In this document: piece after piece, positions 1 through 7,186 of the stretch
How positions within the stretch are numbered: the first letter of the stretch is position 1
Layout: every line of letters starts with the position of its first letter
Source: CAYGTO01 sp964352815
GTDB lineage: Bacteria > Pseudomonadota > Alphaproteobacteria > Rickettsiales > UBA3002
Assembly: GCA_964352815.1 (NCBI GenBank)
Contig: CAYGTO010000002.1
Span: 124,001 to 188,000, forward strand
DNA length: 64,000 bases
Direction of reading: 5' to 3'
The notes under the pieces: model-generated
Database searches by the model: none
The model's input: only the letters and a program-made list of their open reading frames with translations
What the model was told of the DNA's origin: nothing
Position numbers and translations under genes: made by a program

Positions 1-555
1 GGCCCAGCCTTGCGCATCGCGCTTCACGGTGACATCCATCGGCGGCTCCGCGCGCACCGCATGAATCATCTCTGCCAGCGCCTCTTTGCCATAGGCCTTG
101 GCCCAGCTTTCATACAGCCATGCCGGCAGCCATTCTTTCGCTGGCATCGCCTCAACTTCGTTACGCAATGTTTCTTTCTCTTCCGCCATTTGCTTGAGCA
201 CCGCATTAATCAGCCCCGCGCGCCGCGCTTCCCCAGCCTCTTTCGCGAGCGACACGGTTTCATTCACCGCCGCATGATCGGGAATATCCTCGGCAAAGAG
301 CTGCGCCATCCCAAGCAACAGGCTTAGATGGGCGAGCGGATAGCGGTCATTCAGCGGCTTTTTGACATAGCGCTTCAGGATGGTTTCATAGGGTTTCTTC
401 GCGCGCAGCACCTGCATGACGAGGCGGCGAGCAAAGGCAATCTCTTGCCCTGTCAGCTTTTCTTGTTTTACAAGCGCCCCGGCTTGATCCATCGGCACGC
501 CATCGATTAGTATGGCGGTGAGCCAACTTAAGGCACTCTTCCTTGCATGCGACAT
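1..555 (-). CDS. rsmB: 16S rRNA m5C methyltransferase RsmB-like, N-terminal part (runs off the window)
   Basis: The reading frame opens at ATG 555 behind a good AGGAG site and stays open to base 1, giving 185 residues without a stop. It is therefore the N-terminal part of a longer protein. The visible part is the helical NusB/RsmB RNA-binding domain, with the typical stretches YPLAHLSLLLGMAQL and IPDHAAVNETVSLAK followed by LINAVLKQM. In the family this domain precedes a SAM-dependent methyltransferase domain that methylates C967 of 16S rRNA. A stand-alone NusB would end near residue 150 to 160, whereas this frame continues past that point, so RsmB is preferred. It is divergent from the DUF1674 gene, a neighbour I recall from other alphaproteobacteria. 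Confidence 0.85.
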   Translation of the reverse strand, partial: MSHARKSALSWLTAILIDGVPMDQAGALVKQEKLTGQEIAFARRLVMQVLRAKKPYETILKRYVKKPLNDRYPLAHLSLLLGMAQLFAEDIPDHAAVNETVSLAKEAGEARRAGLINAVLKQMAEEKETLRNEVEAMPAKEWLPAWLYESWAKAYGKEALAEMIHAVRAEPPMDVTVKRDAQGWA

Positions 556-617
556 GTAGACTCCTCTTGCACCCGCACAGCCATGCCTTATATTGCCTAT
601 AGAAACAAGGAGAAAAG

Positions 618-815
618 ATGAGCGCCGATGATCCACTGATTCAGCCCCTTCCGGCCAATGCCGAGGAAGAGCTGCGCGGGGTAAAAGCCGCTAAACATGC
701 TAACGAAACACTTGATGAGCAGCAACTTGGCGAAGAACATGGCGGACGTAAAGAGCCGCTCGATCCAACCCGATACGGTGATTGGGAAGCGAAGGGAAAA
801 TGCGTGGATTTTTAA
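618..815 (+). CDS. DUF1674 / SDHAF4-like succinate dehydrogenase assembly factor
   Basis: This small protein of 65 residues has an acidic, disordered N-terminus. Its C-terminus carries the diagnostic DUF1674 signature GGRKEPLDPTRYGDWEAKG ending in CVDF. In mitochondria the homologue SDHAF4 binds the flavinated SdhA subunit and helps it assemble into complex II; in bacteria the role is inferred from that homology. The ATG is preceded by AAGGAGAAAAG, a strong ribosome binding site. The last 16 bases overlap the start of the next gene, so the two are probably translated together. No sdh genes lie in the window. Confidence 0.85.
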   Translation: MSADDPLIQPLPANAEEELRGVKAAKHANETLDEQQLGEEHGGRKEPLDPTRYGDWEAKGKCVDF

Positions 816-1363
816 TCTCTTTCTCCCTCACAAGCTTCATAGTATTCACGTGTATTGTATCGCCGCACATTATTTCATTAGCAAATGCAGAGGAAGCGAT
901 GAACACAAACACTACTTCCATGAAAAATATTATAACGCCCGAAGGCACGCCCATCAGCTATATTGGCGATCAGGAATACACGTCATTAGAAGCCGTGTTA
1001 CAGGATCATACGGACTATCTCACAGAAGCGCATTATGAAGAGCTGGCTGAGTTGATTCATCACTATCGTTCGGGTGAAAAAAGATTTGATTATACCATTA
1101 TCACAGACATCGACGCCTATAAAACCTATTTCAAAAAACGCTATGATGAAGGAAACCATCAACGCCCCTTTAATCCCTTAAATCCCCATACGAGTGATTT
1201 CGGCATCCGTGAATTAGGTGCGTTTAGAAGCCCTTATATGGATCAAAAAACCTTTACGTATTTTGTGAATAATCGGATTTTGGTCTATCCCTACATCGTA
1301 ACAGTAGAGATAAACGGGCATCATGTCGGAGAACTCACATTCAACCCCTATACTTCCATGTAG
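800..1363 (+). CDS. secreted protein of unknown function
   Basis: The protein has 187 residues if it starts at ATG 800, which follows GAAGGGA; an upstream TTG at 782 is less likely. The N-terminus reads MRGFLISFSLTSFIVFTCIV and continues to LANAEE, a plausible Sec signal peptide with cleavage after ANA. The mature part is a mixed alpha/beta sequence rich in Tyr and His, with an IITDIDAYKTYFKKRYDEG segment and a beta-rich C-terminus (YIVTVEINGHHVGELTF). I do not recognise a family. It overlaps the DUF1674 stop and ends 6 bp before yaaA, so it may be cotranscribed with both. Confidence 0.6.
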   Translation: MRGFLISFSLTSFIVFTCIVSPHIISLANAEEAMNTNTTSMKNIITPEGTPISYIGDQEYTSLEAVLQDHTDYLTEAHYEELAELIHHYRSGEKRFDYTIITDIDAYKTYFKKRYDEGNHQRPFNPLNPHTSDFGIRELGAFRSPYMDQKTFTYFVNNRILVYPYIVTVEINGHHVGELTFNPYTSM

Positions 1364-1369
1364 TGCGTT

Positions 1370-2143
1370 ATGTTGGTGCTTCTTTCTCCTTCAAAAACGT
1401 TGAATATGGATGTTACCTCGCCGAAGTTTTCGCCTCAGGTAACCCAGCCACGCTTGCTGGAGCAGTCGCAAGCACTGGTAAGCATCCTCAAGAAATACTC
1501 CGCAGAAGACATTAAAACGCTGATGAAGGTGAGCAACAAAATAGCCGAGTTGAATGTCGAGCGGTTCCAGAATTTCTCAGCGCCTTTCACGAGTAAGAAC
1601 GCCACCCCTGCCCTGTTTGCGTTTAAAGGCGATGTGTATGACGGGCTCGACGCGGTGAGCATGGACGACAGCGCGCTGAGCTTCGCGCACACCCATGTCC
1701 GCATGCTGTCGGGACTGTATGGGCTGCTGCGCCCGATGGATTTAATGCAAGCCTACCGGCTCGAAATGGGCCGGAACCTTGACACTGAGCAGGGCAAAAA
1801 CCTCTATGCCTTTTGGGGGGAACAGATCGCTGCATTGATCAATAGCGACGCGAAGGCCGCCAAAGCGAGCCATATTATTAACCTCGCCAGCCAGGAGTAT
1901 AGCAAGGCCGCGCCTGAGAAATGGCTCGAGAAACCGATGATCACCGTCCATTTCAAGGAAAAGAAGGGCAGTGAGTATAAGGTGGTCGGGCTGTTTGCGA
2001 AAAAGGCCCGCGGCATGATGACGCGCTATCTGTGCGATGAACAGATCACCGAGCCGGGCGGCATGATGGGCTTCGACCGCGACGGCTACGCCTATGCCGA
2101 GACGCTTTCGGATGAAAAGAATATGGTATTCACGCGCGGGTGA
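1370..2143 (+). CDS. yaaA: YaaA family peroxide stress protein
   Basis: The 257 residues match the full length of the YaaA (DUF328/UPF0246) family. Recognisable family features are the start MLVLLSPSKTL, the segment PALFAFKGDVYDGLDA, HVRMLSGLYGLLRPMDLMQAYRLEMG and the basic FAKKARGMMTRYL block near residue 215. In E. coli YaaA limits free intracellular iron during peroxide stress and binds DNA; the biochemical mechanism is not fully settled. The ATG overlaps no obvious strong SD (upstream TGCGTT), so translation may depend on the preceding secreted-protein gene 6 bp upstream. Confidence 0.9.
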   Translation: MLVLLSPSKTLNMDVTSPKFSPQVTQPRLLEQSQALVSILKKYSAEDIKTLMKVSNKIAELNVERFQNFSAPFTSKNATPALFAFKGDVYDGLDAVSMDDSALSFAHTHVRMLSGLYGLLRPMDLMQAYRLEMGRNLDTEQGKNLYAFWGEQIAALINSDAKAAKASHIINLASQEYSKAAPEKWLEKPMITVHFKEKKGSEYKVVGLFAKKARGMMTRYLCDEQITEPGGMMGFDRDGYAYAETLSDEKNMVFTRG

Positions 2144-2151
2144 AATAGAGC

Positions 2152-2179
2152 TTGACTGAGAGGCGCTTTTCCGTAATCT
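2152..2179 (+). promoter_or_regulatory. sigma-70-type promoter for tRNA-Ala
   Basis: TTGACT at 2152-2157 and TAATCT at 2174-2179 are separated by 16 bp. The predicted transcription start is about 14 bp before the tRNA 5' end. The match is good to a housekeeping promoter and the position fits. Confidence 0.6.
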
Positions 2180-2199
2180 GCGATTTCGATTCCTTAAGT

Positions 2200-2275
2200 G
2201 GGGCCTTAGCTCAGTTGGTAGAGCGCTTGATTTGCATTCAAGAGGTCAGGAGTTCGACTCTCCTAGGCTCCACCA
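2200..2275 (+). tRNA. tRNA-Ala (TGC)
   Basis: This is a 76-nt cloverleaf with an encoded CCA end. The acceptor stem GGGGCCT pairs with AGGCTCC and contains the G3:U70 wobble that identifies alanine tRNAs. The anticodon loop TTTGCAT places TGC at 2233-2235. The D arm (TAGCTCAGTTGGTAGAGC) and T arm (GGTTCGA-like AGTTCGACT) are intact. Confidence 0.97.
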
Positions 2276-2319
2276 TTTCCACATAAGAACGGACTACATC
2301 GAGGTTTTTCGATGGTATG

Positions 2320-2339
2320 ATTACACCCATGGGTGTAAT
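2320..2339. promoter_or_regulatory. perfect 20-bp palindrome, operator-like
   Basis: ATTACACCCA is followed directly by its reverse complement TGGGTGTAAT, with no spacer. It ends 8 bp before the ATG of the small membrane protein at 2348. This position suits a repressor operator or a translation-blocking hairpin. No regulator is known; this is inference from symmetry and position. Confidence 0.45.
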
Positions 2340-2347
2340 GAAAGGCG

Positions 2348-2740
2348 ATGACTTTCATTGCCTCAAAAATTATTCACATATTATGTACCATTCTATGGGG
2401 GGCTTTGCTTCACCCAGCCATTTATGTGATTCATGTGCAGAAGACTATTCACCCAAGGTTTACGGATAGATTCACCACGTCTGATATTTTTTATTTGGTA
2501 GACGAGATCTTTACGAGCCCGGGGGAGTATTATGCGTGGGTTTTGTCTGCATTCATTCCGAATCTTGGTGAAAGCAATGTGCTGGCATTGCTGATATCCA
2601 CGTTATTGTTTGCACCCTTTGTCATATGGCCTTTTTTGAAGTCAGAACGCTATCCTCTGCTCCGGAGAATGCTATGTGCCGCCACGATTATATTCGTCAC
2701 TCTTTGCGTGTTCTCTTCTTTATATATCTTTGTGTGGTAG
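2348..2740 (+). CDS. small integral membrane protein, unknown function
   Basis: The protein has 130 residues and starts at ATG 2348 after AAAGG. Hydrophobic segments lie at about residues 5-28, 62-98 (two closely spaced spans, VLSAFI and VLALLISTLLFAPFVIWPF) and 108-130, so three to four membrane spans are likely. I do not recognise a family. It follows tRNA-Ala by 72 bp, is preceded by a perfect palindrome, and is convergent with the SET-domain gene 33 bp downstream. Confidence 0.5.
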   Translation: MTFIASKIIHILCTILWGALLHPAIYVIHVQKTIHPRFTDRFTTSDIFYLVDEIFTSPGEYYAWVLSAFIPNLGESNVLALLISTLLFAPFVIWPFLKSERYPLLRRMLCAATIIFVTLCVFSSLYIFVW

Positions 2741-2773
2741 CGTTTTGTGCCGGACGCTATCGACTCTTTCGAT

Positions 2774-3313
2774 TTATCCTGTCATGCATGTTTCGTGAAA
2801 AGCGTTGTTTTGTTGCGTGAATGCACGTTCCTTAAGCCCCAGGAAATGCTTCCCCTCATCATTGACCGTCTCATTTCTACCCGTGATCCAGTGTCGACAA
2901 TTAGGTGCGTCGCATGCGCAAGAAAATTGTTTGAATAGTGTATCTTCGGTCGAAGCATAGTCCATGAAAAGAGGCTCTCCTGCTTGAATATCTTTCAAAC
3001 AAAAGACTTTTTGCTGATGCATATCTACCACCACATTTGGATCACAGCTATGGAGCAAATACCCAACGAAATAGGGGTCTTCCATGTGATCATGTGGGGA
3101 TCGCTGCAATGTGTGTTGGCTTATTTCATGCGAAGGTCTAGCCAAAAATTGGCCGATACATTCACCGCGTTCATAATAGTGTAGTGTATAAATACCAATT
3201 CCATACTGCGGCGTTTCCTTCTTGATGAGGTCATTTTCGGTAGGCAATAGCAATGGGTTCACGCAGGGTAGCGCGTATTTACTGATGTAGGAAGAAGGGT
3301 ATATGCTGTCCAT
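2774..3313 (-). CDS. SET-domain protein (putative protein lysine methyltransferase)
   Basis: The 179-residue protein has the SET core. YGIGIYTLHYYERGECI is the first strand region, YLLHSCDPNVVVDM corresponds to the NHSCxPN pseudoknot motif, and GEPLFMDYAST corresponds to the GEELxxDY motif with its catalytic Tyr. FSCACDAPNCRHWITG is a post-SET zinc cysteine cluster (CxC and a third Cys). SET proteins methylate lysines using S-adenosylmethionine; bacterial members have varied or unknown targets. ATG 3313 is preferred over TTG 3316 and sits behind AGGAGTCTCTGTTG. The gene begins 13 bp after the stop of the decarboxylase-like gene on the same strand, suggesting an operon. Confidence 0.8.
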   Translation of the reverse strand: MDSIYPSSYISKYALPCVNPLLLPTENDLIKKETPQYGIGIYTLHYYERGECIGQFLARPSHEISQHTLQRSPHDHMEDPYFVGYLLHSCDPNVVVDMHQQKVFCLKDIQAGEPLFMDYASTEDTLFKQFSCACDAPNCRHWITGRNETVNDEGKHFLGLKERAFTQQNNAFHETCMTG

Positions 3314-3326
3314 CAACAGAGACTCC

Positions 3327-4454
3327 TTATATGCATTCAGAGGTTAGGGTTGGGAATCCATTCAACGTCGTTGAATAGGTGGTAGTATAGACGCCCGTAT
3401 GGGCCAGGATCACACGATCGCCGGGCACCAGTGAGAGCGGCAGTTGGTAATCAAACGTCTCTGTGTAAATCACATCGTTTGAATCGCAGGTCTGCCCTGC
3501 AAGTAACACCGGGCCAGTTTCCCCCGTTTTGACGCTAAGGACAGGGTAATCAATTTTTTCTTCTACCAGCCCGCCATAGCGCCCGATATCAAGATAGATC
3601 CAGCGGTGTTCAGGTTTCTTGTGACATGGTGAGATCAATACGACCTCCGCAATAATAAAGCCTGCATCGCCTGAAAGATACCGTCCCGGCTCGGTGTAGA
3701 TAATCGGAGCGTCTTCCCCGAAAGCATCATCCACTGCCGAAAGAATCGCGTCACCAAACGTCGCTATAGGTGGCACATCCGCGCGATAAGGAACAGGAAA
3801 TCCTCCGCCAACATTCAGCACGGATAAACTATCCACTCCCTGAGAACGAAGCTTGGAAAAGATTCTGGCAGCCGTTGCAATCGGGTTGCGCCATGCCTGC
3901 GTATCCAACTGCTGTGAACCCGTATGGAACGAAACCCCATACGCTATTAATCCGCTGTGATGCGCCCTTAGAAGCCACTCACAGGCCTTTTCCTCTGGGC
4001 ACCCAAATTTGATGGAAAGCGGCGATACAGCCCCCATCCCATCTGTCGTAATACGGCAAATCACCTTCGCACCCGGTGCGTGGCTGATAAGTTTTTCCAG
4101 CTCTAATTCAGCATCAAACACATATTGCCGAATTCCTCGTGCATACGCGGCAGCAATCTCTGATGCTTTCTTGAGTGGGTTACCATAGAGAATGTCTTCT
4201 GCTTTAGCGCCGGCTTCGAGGCACATATCAATCTCAGGAATGCTCGCACATTCAAAATATCCGCCTAATGCCTGTACCTGGCGCAAGATGTCTGGGTGAG
4301 GATTGGCTTTAATAGCGTAGTGGTGCCGCGCCTGTGGCATTGAAGCGCTTAGCGCGCCAAACTTCTCCTTCACCTTGTCGAGCAATACGACAAGATGCGG
4401 CGTATGGCCTTGGTAGTTCTGAATAAATGAGCTAACCGAAGAGGGAATGTTCAT
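3327..4454 (-). CDS. fold-type III PLP-dependent decarboxylase (ornithine/diaminobutyrate decarboxylase-like)
   Basis: This 375-residue protein has the layout of alanine-racemase-fold decarboxylases. Lys49 in YAIKANPHPD is the PLP Schiff-base lysine. SFHTGSQ, NVGGGFPVPY and EPGRYLSG are the phosphate- and cofactor-binding segments. GQTCDSND near residue 320-327 carries the active-site Cys-Asp typical of ornithine decarboxylase. The short length and the CDSND motif favour ODC over diaminopimelate decarboxylase; the substrate cannot be fixed from sequence alone. Products would be polyamines such as putrescine. No strong SD is seen (TTAATA before ATG). It is the promoter-proximal gene of a pair with the SET-domain gene. 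Confidence 0.8.
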   Translation of the reverse strand: MNIPSSVSSFIQNYQGHTPHLVVLLDKVKEKFGALSASMPQARHHYAIKANPHPDILRQVQALGGYFECASIPEIDMCLEAGAKAEDILYGNPLKKASEIAAAYARGIRQYVFDAELELEKLISHAPGAKVICRITTDGMGAVSPLSIKFGCPEEKACEWLLRAHHSGLIAYGVSFHTGSQQLDTQAWRNPIATAARIFSKLRSQGVDSLSVLNVGGGFPVPYRADVPPIATFGDAILSAVDDAFGEDAPIIYTEPGRYLSGDAGFIIAEVVLISPCHKKPEHRWIYLDIGRYGGLVEEKIDYPVLSVKTGETGPVLLAGQTCDSNDVIYTETFDYQLPLSLVPGDRVILAHTGVYTTTYSTTLNGFPTLTSECI

Positions 4455-4697
4455 TATTAACCCCAGTAGCCCAAACGGCTATAACGTTCTGTTTTGTATG
4501 CATGTGCAAATCCACAAATATCCGGCTTGGCCGGGATTTTACGAACCGCTGATCTCCTTACTTACAAAACGTCTCTGGGTTGATCTTTGGCGACCCATTG
4601 ATACTACATTAATTATAATGTGCAAACAATATTATTTAGCCTGCTGATAGATTAAAATAACCCATCTTTTCGAAATGAGTTTAGATGTTATCACCCT

Positions 4698-5129
4698 TTA
4701 CACCAACCCCACCGCTTTGAGCTCGGCGAGCATTTCACCCGCGCCTGCATCCTCTTCGCTTATACCGGCGGGCAAATCATCGGGGGCGTCTTTTGCCTCT
4801 AAGTAACGCCAGCCCTGGAAGGGGCGTTTCGGGGTTACGAAGGTGGGGATGATCTCGGTGTCGGTCATCATGATGCAATATTTCCCGCGCTCGGCACTTT
4901 CGCCCGCCTCAAAGCCGATCAGTTTCTGGCGGCAGCGAATGCTCCCGCCGATCACGCGGTAGATCGAGCCGTCGCTTTTGAGAATCTCATCCGCACGTTT
5001 GGGGGTGAAGCGCGTATGGACCATGTTCGCCTTTTGGCCTTCGAATAGGGTAACGCTCCGCGCTTGCCAGCTACGAAAATCGGTGAGCGACTCAATCCCC
5101 ACCACGAGCTTAATCACATGCAATGTCAT
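4698..5129 (-). CDS. DUF1489 family protein
   Basis: The 143-residue protein matches the alphaproteobacterial DUF1489 family: it starts MTLHVIKLVVGIESLTDF, then has TRFTPKRADEIL, GSIYRVIGGSIRCRQKLI, a TEIIPTFVTPKRPFQGWRYL segment and DAPDDL. The family is uncharacterised and cytosolic. The gene is flanked upstream by gmhB on the same strand (50 bp) and downstream by a 243-bp spacer. Confidence 0.8.
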   Translation of the reverse strand: MTLHVIKLVVGIESLTDFRSWQARSVTLFEGQKANMVHTRFTPKRADEILKSDGSIYRVIGGSIRCRQKLIGFEAGESAERGKYCIMMTDTEIIPTFVTPKRPFQGWRYLEAKDAPDDLPAGISEEDAGAGEMLAELKAVGLV

Positions 5130-5179
5130 GGCGCTACTATGCCCCGATTACATGCGATGGCTAGTGAAAAATGTGTAAG

Positions 5180-5707
5180 CTAGAGAAGTGCCCGCGTTTC
5201 TTCATGGGAATGGCAATGATGGTGGGCGATGTCAGGGGCGGAGGCGCCGCCGAAATAGATGAGCGTGCCGACGCCGGCCGCCTGTCCGGCTTGCATGTCA
5301 GTGAGTTTGTCGCCGATCATGATCGAGCTGGCCATATCAATATCGAAACGTTCCTTCGCTTTGAGCAGCATGCCCGGGCGCGGTTTACGATCGTCAGAAA
5401 GCTGCCGGTAGTCACCGATGCCTTCACTTTCATGGTAGGGGCAGTGGTAGATGGCATCGAGGGTGACGCCTTTTTTTTCGAGCTCGGTGCGATACCACTC
5501 GGTCAGGGTCTGATAGTCTGCTTCACTGTAGAGCCCGCGACCAATACCGGATTGGTTGGTGACAATGATGAGGAGATAGCCCAGCTCACGCGCTTTTACG
5601 CAAAGATCAGCACTACCGGGGACCCATTCAAAATCTTCTACCTTGGAAACATAACCCCGATCGACATTGATCACCCCATCACGGTCGAGGAACAGCGCCT
5701 TGCGCAT
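5180..5707 (-). CDS. gmhB: D-glycero-D-manno-heptose-1,7-bisphosphate 7-phosphatase
   Basis: The 175-residue HAD-superfamily phosphatase removes the C7 phosphate of heptose bisphosphate on the way to ADP-heptose for lipopolysaccharide. FLDRDGVIN gives the two catalytic aspartates (Asp8 and Asp10), VTNQSGIGRG is motif II, RKPRPGML supplies motif III Lys, and MIGDKLTDMQAG is motif IV. The zinc loop of E. coli GmhB (CxH then CxC) is not conserved: here the segment reads CPYHESEGIGDYRQLSDDRK, leaving only the first Cys. Zn-less GmhB-like enzymes would explain this. The start ATG overlaps the gmhA stop (TAATG), indicating translational coupling, and the neighbours gmhA and hldE support the pathway. 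Confidence 0.9.
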   Translation of the reverse strand: MRKALFLDRDGVINVDRGYVSKVEDFEWVPGSADLCVKARELGYLLIIVTNQSGIGRGLYSEADYQTLTEWYRTELEKKGVTLDAIYHCPYHESEGIGDYRQLSDDRKPRPGMLLKAKERFDIDMASSIMIGDKLTDMQAGQAAGVGTLIYFGGASAPDIAHHHCHSHEETRALL

Positions 5708-6312
5708 TAAGCAGATTTCCGGTTGGGGTTAAACGCTTCACCATGAATCGCCTCTTCAGCGAGAGCGCACAGAATATGGCCAATCATAATGTGGCATTCC
5801 TGAATATGCGGGGTTTCTTTTGAAGGCACGCGAATCATCTCGTCGCAGAGCTCTAGCATCTTCCCGCCGCTCTCGCCTGTCAGCCCGATCGTGTGTATGT
5901 TTCGCGCTTTGGCCGCCTTGATGGCCTCTAGCATATTGGCCGAGTTGCCGGATGTCGAGATGGCGATGAGCACATCGCCCGGCTGGCCCAACGCTTCAAT
6001 CTGTCGCGCGAAGACCTGCGCATAGCCATAATCATTGCCAATCGCAGTAAGGGCTGAGCTATCAGTGGTGAGGGCAATCGCCGCCATGCCTGGCCGGTCA
6101 TAGCTTAAGCGCCCGACCAGCTCGGCGGCCAAATGCTGCGCATCAGCGGCGCTGCCACCATTGCCGCAAAGCACGATTTTTCCGCCCGATTGTAGGGCCT
6201 TAATCATCGCTTGCGCTGCCGCTTCGATGGCGCTGGTCAGCGCATCATTGGCGAGGATATCGTCCAAACAATCGCGTAACGCAGTGATTTCGCGGGTCAT
6301 CAACTCTTTCAT
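5707..6312 (-). CDS. gmhA: phosphoheptose isomerase (sedoheptulose-7-phosphate isomerase)
   Basis: The 201-residue SIS-domain protein converts sedoheptulose 7-phosphate to D-glycero-D-manno-heptose 7-phosphate, the first step of ADP-heptose synthesis. Family markers are GGKIVLCGNGGSAADAQHLAAELVGR near residues 42-70, ALTTDSSALTAIGNDYGY, ISTSGNSANMLEAI and the C-terminal IQECHIMIGHILC with metal/substrate His and Glu. ATG 6312 gives the usual length. It overlaps gmhB by the TAATG junction. The upstream spacer carries palindromic repeats rather than a clear promoter. Confidence 0.95.
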   Translation of the reverse strand: MKELMTREITALRDCLDDILANDALTSAIEAAAQAMIKALQSGGKIVLCGNGGSAADAQHLAAELVGRLSYDRPGMAAIALTTDSSALTAIGNDYGYAQVFARQIEALGQPGDVLIAISTSGNSANMLEAIKAAKARNIHTIGLTGESGGKMLELCDEMIRVPSKETPHIQECHIMIGHILCALAEEAIHGEAFNPNRKSA

Positions 6313-6375
6313 AGGGCTTACCTAACAGAAAATGGCGCGTAAGGGCAAGTAGATTAGCGTTTAGGAAGGACTGCA

Positions 6376-6395
6376 ATACCGACGAACGTCGGTAT
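6376..6395. repeat. short perfect hairpin next to the palindrome doublet
   Basis: ATACCGAC at 6376-6383 is the reverse complement of GTCGGTAT at 6388-6395, with the loop GAAC. No T tract follows, so it is not a standard intrinsic terminator. It lies 10 bp before the repeat doublet. Confidence 0.6.
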
Positions 6396-6405
6396 CTTAC
6401 ACCTT

Positions 6406-6485
6406 TGTCATCCTGCGACGAGCGCATGCGAGTGCGCAGGATCTCAGAGATTCTGCGCAATCCTTCCAGAATTCGCAGAATGACA
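6406..6485. repeat. REPIN-like palindrome doublet without a gene
   Basis: Two palindromes stand back to back. The first runs from GTCATCCTGCG (6407) to CGCAGGATCTC (6445). The second runs from AGAGATTCTGCG (6446) to CGCAGAATGAC (6484). The outer ends (GTCAT/ATGAC) and the inner junction (GATCTC/AGAGAT) match the two inverted repeats that bracket the GIY-YIG gene at 40361-40713. This locus therefore looks like the same unit without its gene. Confidence 0.7.
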
Positions 6486-6625
6486 GGTCGCCGGGGATGC
6501 GATTCATATTCAAAACCGCTTGCATTTTGCGACGAATAGGCTATTTCAGGGAAGTGGTCGCGAAAAGCGACCTTTTTTAATGGTTAAAACGCAATGACAC
6601 GATTGCGACGGTAAGGAAGGACAAC

Positions 6626-7174
6626 ATGGCGCTCCCAGTAATGCCCAAAGCAACCGCGGTTTGGCTCGTAGAGAACACCGCACTGACATTTGAACAAATC
6701 GCTGAATTCTGCGGCATGCATGCTGTTGAGATTCAAGGCATTGCGGATGGTGAAGTCGCGCAGAGCATTATCGGGCAAGACCCGCTCGTTGCTGGCCAGT
6801 TGACCCGTGAAGAGATTGAAAAAGCAGAGAAAGATACCTCTTACTCGCTTCAGCTCGCAGAAAAAGCACGTGATAATATGGATCAGAAGATCAAAGGCGC
6901 GCGCTATACGCCGGTATCGCGCCGTCAGGATAAGCCGGAAGCGATTGCCTGGTTGATCAAGCATCACCCCTATTTGCCCGATTCAAAAATTGGCAAGCTG
7001 ATCGGTACGACCAAAAAGACGATTGATTCGATCCGTGATCGGACCCATTGGAATATCCAGAATATTAAAGCGAAAGACCCAGTCTTGCTTAGCCTGTGTA
7101 CACAGACCGCGCTCGATGGGCTTGTCGCTAAATATCGTCCGCAATCCGATGAGGATGAAGCGGCACAAGCCTAG
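6626..7174 (+). CDS. trcR: TrcR / DUF1013 cell-cycle transcriptional regulator
   Basis: The 182 residues match the DUF1013 family over full length: MALPVMPKATAVWLVENTAL at the start, QIAEFCGMHAVEIQGIADGE, a central basic region, then PEAIAWLIKHHPYLPDSKIG and GTTKKTIDSIRDRTHWN, two helix-turn-helix-like repeats. The family is called TrcR in alphaproteobacteria and is linked to cell-cycle transcription; I treat the role as known for the family, not shown here. ATG 6626 has a strong AAGGAAGGAC site. hldE begins 12 bp after the stop, so the two are probably cotranscribed. Confidence 0.9.
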   Translation: MALPVMPKATAVWLVENTALTFEQIAEFCGMHAVEIQGIADGEVAQSIIGQDPLVAGQLTREEIEKAEKDTSYSLQLAEKARDNMDQKIKGARYTPVSRRQDKPEAIAWLIKHHPYLPDSKIGKLIGTTKKTIDSIRDRTHWNIQNIKAKDPVLLSLCTQTALDGLVAKYRPQSDEDEAAQA

Positions 7175-7186
7175 CATTGAGAGGGC

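Larger units (their letters stand above)
6313..6625. other. 313-bp divergent spacer between gmhA and trcR
   Basis: No gene is supported here. It holds a compact hairpin at 6376-6395 and an 80-bp palindrome doublet at 6406-6485 (both listed separately). Downstream of these lies an A/T-rich stretch that should contain the trcR promoter. An open frame on the minus strand over 6245-6460 is made of repeat sequence and is not considered coding. Confidence 0.6.

Noticed and set aside
4447..4647. Plus-strand open frame of 66 codons between the decarboxylase-like gene and DUF1489
   Set aside because: It overlaps the start of the minus-strand gene, has no ribosome site and no recognisable sequence; the spacer is A/T-rich, so chance open frames are expected.
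6245..6460. Minus-strand open frame of 71 codons upstream of gmhA
   Set aside because: It runs through the palindrome doublet and into gmhA in another frame; its product is Arg-rich repeat translation, not a plausible protein.
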